Source: Metabacillus sp. KUDC1714 (GTDB taxonomy: Bacteria > Bacillota > Bacilli > Bacillales > Bacillaceae). Taken from it: 64,000 nt of DNA. The DNA lies in assembly GCF_014217835.1 (NCBI RefSeq), contig NZ_CP055263.1, forward strand, positions 2,917,501 through 2,981,500, in the 5' to 3' direction. The notes beneath the pieces were generated by a model, which saw only the letters and a list, made by a program, of their open reading frames with translations, had not been told where the DNA came from and made no database searches. Below are positions 44,554 to 52,782 of the stretch, one piece after another. The position numbers were made by a program, and so were the translations under genes. Numbering within the stretch: position 1 is the first letter of the stretch; each line of letters starts with the position of its first letter.

Positions 44554-44884
44554 CTCTAATTCCTACCTTTATTATAAATGTTTTTGACAATGTTGTATCC
44601 TTTAGTGTCTTATAATTTAAGTGTACGAGGATTAAAGATTTTAAACAAAGTTGCTCAGAACCGATCTCATATGAAATACAGCAAATTTGAGGTTCGAAAT
44701 GTTATTAAATTAGGGGAGCACATCTATTAATCTTAGGTATGCTCTACTTTCCTGCGAAATGCTCATATAAAGTGGGGTTTTTTATGAAAATTTTCTGGAG
44801 GTAGCACCTTGTATGGTGAAGGGGATTAGTGAAGTTCGATGCCCCATCCTATGGAAATGGAGTCCTATCTCTTTTTAGTTATGT
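44554..44884. other. intergenic stretch inside the island
   Basis: About 330 bases. It contains the upstream region of the xis-like gene and, near 44795, a GGAGG-like sequence not followed by a usable ORF. Nothing else is recognised. Confidence 0.4.
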
Positions 44885-45638
44885 TTATCCTACAATATCA
44901 ATCATGGTGTAGCACTCTATGGTATCTAAACTGAAATATTCATATGGTAAGTATCCATATCCGCAGTCTCCCCAACTTCCCCATGAGTTTTTGAATTTCA
45001 ATGTTTGTGTTTCATCGTTATATCCAACGATACAAATACAATGCATTCCCTCAGGAGTATCCTTATCTGAGACAGGAAACTTTTCTTTTTTAACTAATTC
45101 AAGGTTCAGAGGAGGTATAGGGAGTTTCCCTGTTGATTGGGCAGGTTCTTCACTCCAACTCTTATAAACGGGAACTAACATTACACAAGGACCATGAGTT
45201 GTTAAAAACTTGAATGCATCCATAGTTGACGTAATTTTTGCATAAGATTTAATGCGATACTTTTTTGCATTTTCATTATAATCACTGTTAGGTGTCCCCT
45301 TATTGTTTTCAGTATAAGGCCAAAATGATTCTTCACAGATACCTTGTTTTACTAGGGTATCCAAAGCAGCAGGGATAGGTGTTCCTATTTGTTCATCAGG
45401 TATACCAACAGTTCTTCTAGCTTCTTCATAAACATATCTAGAAGATAAGATTATATCTTTACTATATTCCTTTTTGTCAAAATACTCCTTACAAGCAGAT
45501 ACACCAAAACCAACACAAGAATTTTCTTGACCTTGATTTCTTACAGGTAGCATATTAGGGGTATGGTCTATCGCTGGAAGGTATTACCTTATTCACATCA
45601 ACTATCTTGTCATAATTAGGTGAAGGGATTGCCCCTAG
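44885..45638 (-). pseudogene. papain-like (C1) cysteine protease with a damaged 5' end
   Basis: The intact frame from 45553 encodes MLPVRNQGQENSCVGFGVSA, with the oxyanion Gln and catalytic Cys, later EGMHCICIVGYND with the His and FKNSWGSWGDCGYGYLPYEY with the Asn: a complete C1 peptidase core of about 222 residues. Upstream, DNA still encodes AIDHTPN directly in frame, then after a one-base shift GAIPSPNYDKIVDVNKVIPS, the usual lead-in of such proteases, closed by a stop at 45639. So the gene has a frameshift near 45575 and no clear start codon. No signal peptide is seen. A short active product from 45553 is possible but lacks a convincing site. Confidence 0.7.
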
Positions 45639-46861
45639 TTAAAAGTATACTGACATATTAAACAGTAAGCATTTAGAGCAATAAAATAAAAACATTATCA
45701 AGATAGCTTCTCACATATAAGAAAGCACCACAGATACTAAAGAGGCGATAGCTTAGAATCACCCTAAGAAAGAAAAATCTTACAAGAAAGGAATCTTAAG
45801 AAGAAGGAAAACAGTGCTAGATGCTATAGCACCTTTGGGGGAAGTCTGTCCTTTTTGAAAGAGCCCTTCTGTTACAAACTTCAAGATCAAAACAAAGTTT
45901 AAAACCTTTCTATTCACTGGGGTATTGTACATTTAGATATAATCTATCTAATAAGCTATATCCACCAATTGGAATCATACTATCTTCTAAATAACACACT
46001 CGATAGAGTTTCACACCCACTAGCCGGAGGCGATTAGTAGATCACAAGCCACAGATTTTCCAAATTAATCAGGAATCACAAAATATAAGATTAGAGTTAT
46101 CTACTAAAATGCAACCACGACAAAACTGAGGAGTTTGAGCGCTGTATAAAAGTAATACTCCATTAACAGTAAACCACTAATAGACCACAATTCATTAGTA
46201 GACTACTATTACTGCACCAGTCCACCACGCATCATCTTCGATCAGTGGATCACTCAATCCTGTGCACGCCAAATGAAAAAACTACCACACACCGTACAAA
46301 GAGCACGCTCCCGCTTGCTGTAGACTGCACATATAATAATCCAACTCTATTAATGATCACTTGTAATTCATTCACTATCAATACCATTCCCTTCACAATA
46401 TAGATAAAAGAGAAAGAGCCATCACAATAATGATGACTCCTTACTTTTTGCTTAAATAAAAGATAAAACATATAATCTATTAAAAAAGATTTATTTCTTA
46501 TTTCTTATTTTTTGAAAATATAATTTATCTTTTACCATTTATGATTATATGTTTTATTAATGCAGATAATAAGAAATAAGATTCTATTAGTGCATTAAGA
46601 ATGGATTAACAGTACCCGCTATTACAAGTTAGTTAGATTTCGTTTTAACAATTACATCTTTAACAGATACTTCCGATCAGTAATAGTTTGATTCTAAATA
46701 TATACGACCAATATTAGCCTTTTAGGTTAGAAGCAGATACTTTCTTAATATTTGTAAATCCCATGTTTTTTTACAAGAAAATAGATGGAATTAGAAAAAA
46801 TGGTATTTAATCCCTGGGAAAGGAATGAAGGAATTTTGCTTCAATTTATTAATACATAATG
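45639..46861. other. long non-coding stretch of the island, with repeats
   Basis: About 1.2 kb with no supported ORF. Short related sequences recur at 46033 (ATTAGTAGATCAC), 46176 (ACTAATAGACCAC) and 46194 (ATTAGTAGACTAC), with GATCAGTGGATCAC at 46240. A perfect 14-bp inverted repeat (TAAAACATATAATC / GATTATATGTTTTA) spans 46464-46556. These could be iteron or origin remains, which is speculation. Confidence 0.45.
46464..46556. repeat. 14-bp inverted repeat with 65-base spacer
   Basis: TAAAACATATAATC at 46464-46477 is fully complementary to GATTATATGTTTTA at 46543-46556. The spacer is very AT-rich and contains another partly self-complementary run (TTATTTCTTATTTCTTATT). Confidence 0.6.
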
Positions 46862-47083
46862 TTATTCATTTATGATTTTTAAATATTCTACTTCTATTAC
46901 ACATTCGAAATCATAAAATGGAAAACCATCATCCACTATAATATAGTGTGTTTCCTCTGAAGGATCATTGTCATACAAATATTCATATATTCCACCAAAA
47001 GTTAAATTAGGTATATCTTTTTTTATTATTTTTACGTGTGTTGCTTCTTCTCGTTTACAAGAGATATATTTATTATTCGTCAT
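46862..47083 (-). CDS. small hypothetical protein
   Basis: A 73-residue protein (MTNNKYISCKREEATHVKII, PNLTFGGIYEYLYDNDPSEE, DDGFPFYDFECVIEVEYLK). GGGAGTG precedes the ATG by about eight bases, and the composition is protein-like. No family is recognised; the build resembles small accessory proteins of phages and plasmids. It stands alone in an otherwise non-coding part of the island. Confidence 0.6.
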   Translation of the reverse strand: MTNNKYISCKREEATHVKIIKKDIPNLTFGGIYEYLYDNDPSEETHYIIVDDGFPFYDFECVIEVEYLKIINE

Positions 47084-47382
47084 TGATCTTCACTCCCAGT
47101 ACAGAATAAGAAAATAAAATATAAGCATAATTCATTTGAGTTTTATATATAACAAATTTATACCATAATAACAAAAATCTTACTAAAACCTAACTTTTCA
47201 CACTTTTACATGCAATGTAAATTCATTTAATCTTCATGCGTTCTATCTATTCATAATGTAGGTAGAGAAGAATTTTTTAGTAAATCTTTTTTATAAAAGA
47301 GTTGATTGAAAAAATTAAAAAGATTAACCCTCTATATAAAAAAATATAAAAAAATTTCTGAGAGGTTGTAGCTATTATCACA

Positions 47383-47417
47383 CCTTCGACTATTGGTGTT
47401 TTGCGCCCCACCCCTTG
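47383..47417 (+). repeat. short repeat related to 54708-54741
   Basis: CCTTCGACTATTGG then TTTTGCGCCCCACCCCTTG; about 29 of 35 positions agree with the second copy, which lies at the break point of the truncated IS110. The similarity may extend another 30 bases. Confidence 0.5.
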
Positions 47418-47780
47418 TTGCATCTATACAGGGTAGAGAAGGGAAATGTCAGCTAGAGGGCATAGTTTAAACTAAGCAAAAAAAGAAAAAGAATGTATAG
47501 TGTCCAGGTTTTAAAAAATTAATTAGATTTAAAATTAGGAATATCTCTACAATAGGTGCTTTAATAATCTTTTTACTGGAACTAAAGAGAATGATTTCGA
47601 TTTAATGAAGTACTAGTTATGCATCAACAGCATTCATTGCAATATATATATTCGAATACACCCTTGATGTCGAGAGCCACGATTTTGCACAACTTCTTGT
47701 GCGTCCAGCTACACCATTAGTGGGGGGTTAAATCAATCGGTAAAGGGATCTATAATGAAGCATAATTGAACTTAACTTAA

Positions 47781-47815
47781 ACCGACCTTCTTCCATTAGA
47801 AAGGTCGGTGCTTTA
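47781..47815 (+). terminator. orphan terminator-like hairpin
   Basis: ACCGACCTT pairs perfectly with AAGGTCGGT around an 11-base loop, followed by GCTTTAATATT. There is no intact gene in front of it on the plus strand. Confidence 0.55.
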
Positions 47816-48004
47816 ATATTAAAATTAAGCAATTCCAATAAAAATCAAATGAAGTATTTGTGTATTATTACCATCATATATTCCAAGTCAATTAGAAGAG
47901 AATGTCAAGTATTGTACTGAAACTAAACCAGCTAATAGTTTGTCAATATTTTTCAATAAAAAATATAAATTAGCCATGATATACTAAAAATATGGATGCC
48001 AAAT

Positions 48005-48036
48005 AACCTTCCACTAACTAATCATTGGAAGGTTTT
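48005..48036 (-). terminator. hairpin in the IS110 right end
   Basis: AACCTTCCA pairs with TGGAAGGTT. The second copy keeps an equivalent hairpin near 54298-54330. It lies just after the transposase stop and is either its terminator or a structured end. Confidence 0.6.
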
Positions 48037-48060
48037 GTCTTATTTACTTAAAAATCTTAA

Positions 48061-49296
48061 TTAGGCTATATCCTGGAAAGTGGTTCTGTTTTTTAATATG
48101 GCATAAATCCAATGTAAGAGCTTATTTACACAAGCAATAACGGCTACTTTGTAAAGTTTACCTTCCTCACGCTTCTTATCGTAAAACTCTCTTAATCTCT
48201 TGTTTCTAGGGATGATTTCATCCGTTGTTTTCTGTTTACGACAATCACGAATGCCAGAACGAACAGCCATATATAAGGCGTGCCGCAACCTACTTGATCC
48301 ACGTTTTGTAATACGAACGAGAGTAGCTTTAAATTTTCCCGACTCAAATACTTCTGGATCAACTCCAGCGAATGCGACAAGCTTTTTAGGGTGATTAAAC
48401 CGATCTATCTCCCCAATTTCAGAAATAATCGTTGCCGCGATTTTTTCTCCAATGCCAGGGATAGATTGGATAATCTTATATTCTTCAATTTCCTTTGCTA
48501 GAGTATCTATCTCAGCGTCCAACTCTGATAGATGCTCTTTGTATTGAAGAAGCATATTTATATACATACTCAGACTCAGTAAATGACTCTGATATAGTGT
48601 CTTTTGAAATGGATTCCGTGCAGCTGCTGCCTTTAGTTTTTGAGACTTTTCTACTGCCCATCTTTTCGAACGACTTTTACATAATTCCTTTATTCTATCA
48701 GCCAACGCATCTTCACTAACTGCTAAAATATCTTCTGATACTGGGTACTCTTGTAGAATATGCAAAGACACAACAGAATATAAGTCACCAAAAACGCCTC
48801 TATATTCAGGAAATATTTGATCTAGTACTGCTTGAAATTGTAGTTTGGTTTGCACGTACATTCCTGTAATATTCTCATGTTGTCTTGTAAGATTACGAAG
48901 GTTCAAGAGTTGAATCCCACGTTTCTTGTATGGCTCTAAATCCTCTTTGTAGTAAAGCTCACAAAGACGATAGGCATCAATGGCATCAGTTTTTACTTTT
49001 CGTAAACTAGAGCTTTTGGCTCTATGAGAGATCAAAGGATTAACAATGATTAATAAATACTGATGTTCCTCTAGAAACTGAACAACTGGTGCATGGTAAT
49101 GTCCAGTCGCTTCTAAAACTACCGAAGGTTGGAGACCTGTTTTATCTTTTATATCTTTCAGAAACTCAAGTAATGATCCTAGCCCATCAAGATCATGTTT
49201 GATACTAAAGCTTTTACGGTAAGGTTTTCCCTTATCTAAAAATGCCTGAACTTCACTTTCCCCTTTTGAAACATCCAGACCAATGACTGGATTCAT
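48061..49296 (-). CDS. IS110 family transposase
   Basis: A 411-residue DEDD transposase. MNPVIGLDVSKGESEVQAFL holds the first Asp, SVVLEATGHYHAPVVQFL the Glu, and LRKVKTDAIDAYRLCELYY the D-x-x-D part of the RuvC-like catalytic domain. The C-terminal domain (IIQSIPGIGEKIAATIISE, VAFAGVDPEVFESGKF, RITKRGSSRLRHALYMAV) holds the conserved Ser. ATG 49296 follows AGGAG and is preferred: the longer frame to 49398 runs through the non-coding end. It appears intact, so the element may still move. Confidence 0.93.
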   Translation of the reverse strand: MNPVIGLDVSKGESEVQAFLDKGKPYRKSFSIKHDLDGLGSLLEFLKDIKDKTGLQPSVVLEATGHYHAPVVQFLEEHQYLLIIVNPLISHRAKSSSLRKVKTDAIDAYRLCELYYKEDLEPYKKRGIQLLNLRNLTRQHENITGMYVQTKLQFQAVLDQIFPEYRGVFGDLYSVVSLHILQEYPVSEDILAVSEDALADRIKELCKSRSKRWAVEKSQKLKAAAARNPFQKTLYQSHLLSLSMYINMLLQYKEHLSELDAEIDTLAKEIEEYKIIQSIPGIGEKIAATIISEIGEIDRFNHPKKLVAFAGVDPEVFESGKFKATLVRITKRGSSRLRHALYMAVRSGIRDCRKQKTTDEIIPRNKRLREFYDKKREEGKLYKVAVIACVNKLLHWIYAILKNRTTFQDIA

Positions 49297-49490
49297 TCTA
49301 AATCTCCTACTCAAATGTACTTGCCAGTAACCCCTATTCCTCCTAGTAGTATCATAGCTTCGCTTGTTATACGAGATCTCGGTCCCAACCAGCCTCAAAC
49401 ATGTTTCTACCAGTAGGGGGTGAACGGTTTAGCTGACGGGATCTAAGTCCCACGGGTGCTTACGTTCTACCCTGGCTACTGCTATAATAA
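49297..49490 (-). ncRNA. candidate IS110 bridge RNA region
   Basis: About 195 bases of non-coding sequence lie between the left end and the transposase start. IS110 elements are known to encode a structured bridge RNA there whose loops pair with target and donor DNA. Structure is visible: CAGTAG (49411-49416) pairs with CTACTG (49476-49481), and GGGA/TCCC form a hairpin at 49438-49451 inside it. The RNA ends and guide loops cannot be fixed without other copies. Confidence 0.5.
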
Positions 49491-49498
49491 GACCCTAT

Positions 49499-49540
49499 AA
49501 AAAAAGGTCAACCAGAAATATTTAGCATTCTGGCTAACCT
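49499..49540 (-). terminator. minus-strand intrinsic terminator at the IS110 left end
   Basis: On the minus strand a 12-bp stem (GGTTAGCCAGAA / TTCTGGTTGACC, with G-T pairs) is followed by seven or more T. It would stop transcripts before they enter the insertion sequence, or end a gene lost upstream. Confidence 0.75.
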
Positions 49541-49561
49541 TATAATACGAATGGGTGCTTG

Positions 49562-50763
49562 TGTGGCCGAGCTTAGGTCGTATCATATAACGGGTGGGAT
49601 TCCCGTCGAGTAAGAATTAGCCATTCGCTCGTAGCGAGTCTTGGAGGACTAAAGGTAACTTTAGTTTTTAAGCGTAGACAGTTAGGTGGCGGGCCGAAAG
49701 CCAAATGGTTGAAGGGATTGACCTCCATAATGTTAGTAATACGAGAGGGCTGATGCTTTAAGCGCTACAGAAAGCTACATTTTATCTTTCGATAGTGGCA
49801 AGAAGGATAAAACCTCTCTGGAGTCAGAGACCTTGGCACGTTACACATTGATATGATACGGCAACTCGGGTGACCCTACCGGTCTTTTCTTTTTTTGAAG
49901 AGTATGGTGTACAAGCGATAACAAGCAAGGAAACCAAATGCCGATGTAGGAAAGGCTAGCTACCAGTTATCACCCTTACTAGGGACACATTTACTACACA
50001 CAGAGGTAGGGATAATAAATGGAAACATAACTACTAAGGATAGCAGAATTAGCAAAGTCTGATCCTAAAATGAAATTCACATCACTTGCATATTTATTAA
50101 ATAAGCAAGCACTAGCTCAATGTCATCATGAACTACCCAATAGGAAAGCAACCGGGATTAATGGTACTACTAAAGAGCAATACGGTGAAAATTTAGAAGA
50201 AAACATAGAGGAGTTAGTAAGTAGGCTTAAAAGTAAACGCTATCGTCCTGTTCCAGTAAGGAGAATGTATATTCCGAAGCTTAATTCAGACAAGAAAAGA
50301 CCATTAGGAATACCGGAACATGAAGACAAGATTGTTCAAAAAGGCATTACAAAGATACTAGATACCATCTATGAAAATGATTTCTAGATTGTTCCTTTGG
50401 TTTTCGTCCAAACCGTAGTTGTCATGATGCTTTGAAAATACTGAACTACTATATTGAAAAGAGATCAGTAAATTATGTAGTTGATGTCGATATTAAAGGA
50501 TTCTTTGACAACGTTGACCACAAATGGATGATGGAGTTCTTAAAACTGCGAATTGCTGACCCTAACTTACTAAGAATAATTGGTAGGTTTCTTAAAGGAA
50601 ACTGGATACCTTTGATTTTCTAGGGTTCACACATTATTGTGGGAAAAGTAAACAATGGGAATTTCGGGTGAAACGGAAATCGAGCAGGAAGAAAGTCCAA
50701 GGCAAACTCAAAGAATCTAAAGAATGGCTTTTTATTTTAGTCAATGAGCCTTATCTAACATAA
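49562..50763 (+). mobile_element. group II intron remnant
   Basis: GTGTGGCCGAG at 49562 matches a common 5' end of bacterial group II introns, and the next 450 bases resemble domain I (GGGTGGGATTCCCG, CTGGAGTCAGAGACCTTGGC, GGCAACTCGGGTGACCCTAC). The reverse transcriptase gene inside is broken. No domain V or 3' splice end is found. ATGGGTGCTT occurs exactly before the 5' end (49552-49561) and again at 50819-50828. Confidence 0.82.
50019..50763 (+). pseudogene. group II intron reverse transcriptase/maturase with internal deletion
   Basis: From ATG 50019 the fourth codon is TAA, after which LLRIAELAKSDPKMKFTSLA reads on through YRPVPVRRMYIPKLNSDKKR and RPLGIPEHEDKIVQKGI, the N-terminal part of LtrA-type proteins. 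A base is missing near 50384, after which FLDCSFGFRPNRSCHDALKI and VDVDIKGFFDNVDHKWMME continue (RT motifs 3 and 4). At about 50610 it jumps in another frame to FDFLGFTHYCGKSKQWEFRV, the region after motif 7, and ends at 50763. The YADD active site is deleted, so it is inactive. Confidence 0.9.
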
Positions 50764-51117
50764 GGATGAATTATGTAATTATAAATGCAGAGAAATTACG
50801 AAGAAAGTGCTGATAGTGATGGGTGCTTTTATAAATATCTAGAAAAGTGAATAGACAAACTAGTTTTGAAAGGGGAAAGTTATGGAAAAGAATAAAAAGT
50901 TCCGGAGAGATTAAGTTATGAATCTGATGGAAAAATGGACAAAAAAGATCAGACTGAATTCTTTAATACCACACAAAACAGTGTATAAAAAAATAAAAAT
51001 CTACTTACATTTAACGTAAGTAGGTTCTTAATACAAACAGCTAAAAAGAGTAACTCTTCAACAAACAAGCGCAATTTGTGGAAATTTTTAGTTTGAAACC
51101 TTCTTGTTATAGAAACT
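50764..51117. other. short non-coding stretch after the intron remnant
   Basis: About 350 bases between the intron remnant and the hydrolase. It holds the second ATGGGTGCTT copy at 50819 and a minus-strand terminator at 50986-51023. No ORF is supported. Confidence 0.5.
50986..51023 (-). terminator. terminator of the alpha/beta hydrolase gene
   Basis: On the minus strand CTACTTAC pairs with GTAAGTAG around seven bases, followed by ATTTTTATTTTTTT. It lies about 95 bases after the hydrolase stop. Confidence 0.8.
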
Positions 51118-52318
51118 TCAAGCCCCATCCCCAGGGTGGAATTTATAGTAGAGCAACTGCCCCAGTTTTTCGAAATATCCATCTTTAACTCTATGTGTTA
51201 CATTCACATCTATTGTTACATCAATGTCATTGATATTACTGTTATACGCTAATGCACCAGTTTGTCCTATGGCTAAGGTTCCTGTAGCAGCAAAATAAAC
51301 TGTAGATAAAAGACTATCCAACTTTGAATAATAGACTTCTAATGAATCGGCGTATATATTCAATACTTTATTTGCATCGCTATACTTTCCACCTGGAGAT
51401 AAAGCTCCCATTGGTATAGCTGCAGCCATACAGAGCCATTCCGAAAAAATATCGGTTGTTCCTGACGACTCGTTTATAAACGATTGAGCAGCATGAGCAA
51501 ACACATGACAACCTAATGAATGAGTAACAATTGTCCCTCTGCCAATCTTGTTGATTAAAACTGACTCCGATATCCCTTTCAAGAATGGTACCAAAGCTGC
51601 ACCTACTTCCTCCGCACGCTTCATTAACTCATGCCAGAAGACTGCTGCAAATAAATCTGGTGCTGGGTTAGGTTCGGGATCGGTAATAGGGCCTAGAATC
51701 ATTTCAAACCCTTTTCGGATAGACCATTCGTACTCATCTGTTAATTCGGTGTCATAACTTAATATGTAAACATCAACATCTGAATAGCCAAGATTTGGAT
51801 CATAAAACAATTTTACTTCATTTTCAAAGGGTTTAAAAAAGTCAAAAGCCGTTTCTTTATTTTGTTTATTAAAGGCACCATGTATAAAAATAAAAGGTCT
51901 CCTATTTTCTGGAAATGGAAATGGGAGGCTTATTTCATCTAATTCTACATTTCCTTCCCAAACTGCTGCTTTCGGATTTTTTACTTTGTAAATAACCGGT
52001 TTAACCTCTTTTCTAAGCTCATTTTGAACTTTATCAAATACTTCCTGAATTAAATCAAGTGGTATAGTACCCATTTCGAATAGAATCTGGTTCATTGCTA
52101 TATGATGTTGTAATGTTCTCAACCTACTATTAATCAAAAATTTCTCGTATTTCTGGTACGTTTTTACAGAACAATCCGTAGTCGAGGACAAACAATCTTG
52201 CGCCGTATGATAGAACATGAAAATCTTGTACGGTGCCGTTAATCAAGTTGGCTGTTGCACCAGCTATTTCATTCCCTGCCTTTGAAAGCTTCTTACCAAT
52301 ATTTTTAAGACTACCCAA
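51118..52318 (-). pseudogene. alpha/beta hydrolase-like gene split by a frameshift
   Basis: A TTG at 52318 with a strong AAGGAGGAG site opens MGSLKNIGKKLSKAGNEIAG and runs 62 codons to a stop at 52130. The next frame carries the rest (LRTLQHHIAMNQILFEMGTI onward): RPFIFIHGAFNKQNKE is the oxyanion-hole strand, GTIVTHSLGCHVFAHAAQSF has the Ser elbow (T-H-S-L-G), and THRVKDGYFEKLGQLL may carry the His. The frames join at a run of five T (about 52132-52140); with four T the protein would be continuous, about 400 residues. Slippage or sequencing error would also explain it. No signal peptide; the substrate is unknown. A lipase-like effector or toxin is only speculation. Confidence 0.65.
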
Positions 52319-52782
52319 GGACTCACTCCTCCTTATAAATGGAAATTAGTAATAGTATAGTTTTATCGGATTTGTTTTATGTGACAAGTCCAAAATATTA
52401 TAAATTAGTAAAATTGTATTTTTCGCACTTTTTTACAATTTAAAAATGAAAAATTGCATAATGTTAAATGGCATTTTAAACGTATTCTCGAGGAATATAA
52501 GAAAGTAATTCAACCTTAAACGTTGTTAAGCTAACGAGTGCAAGAGTTAAAGATAGGGGTTTCTGCGGCAGCCTTTTTTCTTTTTCCTTCTTCATCTAAA
52601 GGTAAAGGAGATGGTTAGTTTTATTATATTTCATTAGTGGAAAATCAGTATGTGTTACCGTACTAGTAATATCGAATTTTTAATCCAGCACTTTCCTGTT
52701 TTTAAAATCCTTATTTAAGAATTGTTGGAGTATTTTTCCTTACTTGCGGTAAATATAAAAAAAACCGTAAGGATTGATTCAT
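52319..52782. other. divergent intergenic region
   Basis: About 460 bases upstream of both the hydrolase and the endonuclease gene. It contains promoters by necessity, but none is clear. A segment near 52560-52590 (GGGGTTTCTGCGGCAGCC) is GC-richer than its surroundings. No ORF is supported. Confidence 0.4.

Larger units (their letters stand above)
47084..47920. other. non-coding stretch with an orphan hairpin
   Basis: About 835 bases without a supported ORF. A 35-base segment at 47383-47417 is related to 54708-54741. A terminator-like hairpin lies at 47781-47809. The rest is AT-rich. Confidence 0.45.
47921..49498 (-). mobile_element. IS110-family insertion sequence
   Basis: The transposase gene plus non-coding ends. 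The 3' boundary is set by where similarity to the second, truncated copy begins (AACTAAACCAGCTAATAG at 47921 and 54212). The 5' boundary is approximate and placed just inside the terminator at 49499. IS110 elements use a DEDD transposase and usually lack terminal inverted repeats, and none are seen here. A hairpin at 48005-48036 is kept in both copies. Confidence 0.8.

Noticed and set aside
46250..46471. 73-codon minus-strand ORF in the gene-free part of the island
   Set aside because: No ribosome binding site and an odd composition; it overlaps the repeats. Kept as non-coding.
49297..49398. 34-codon N-terminal extension of the IS110 transposase
   Set aside because: The extension translates the structured non-coding end; ATG 49296 has its own ribosome binding site and matches the family N-terminus.
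50949..51182. 77-codon minus-strand ORF after the hydrolase
   Set aside because: It runs through the hydrolase terminator and overlaps its end in another frame; no ribosome binding site.
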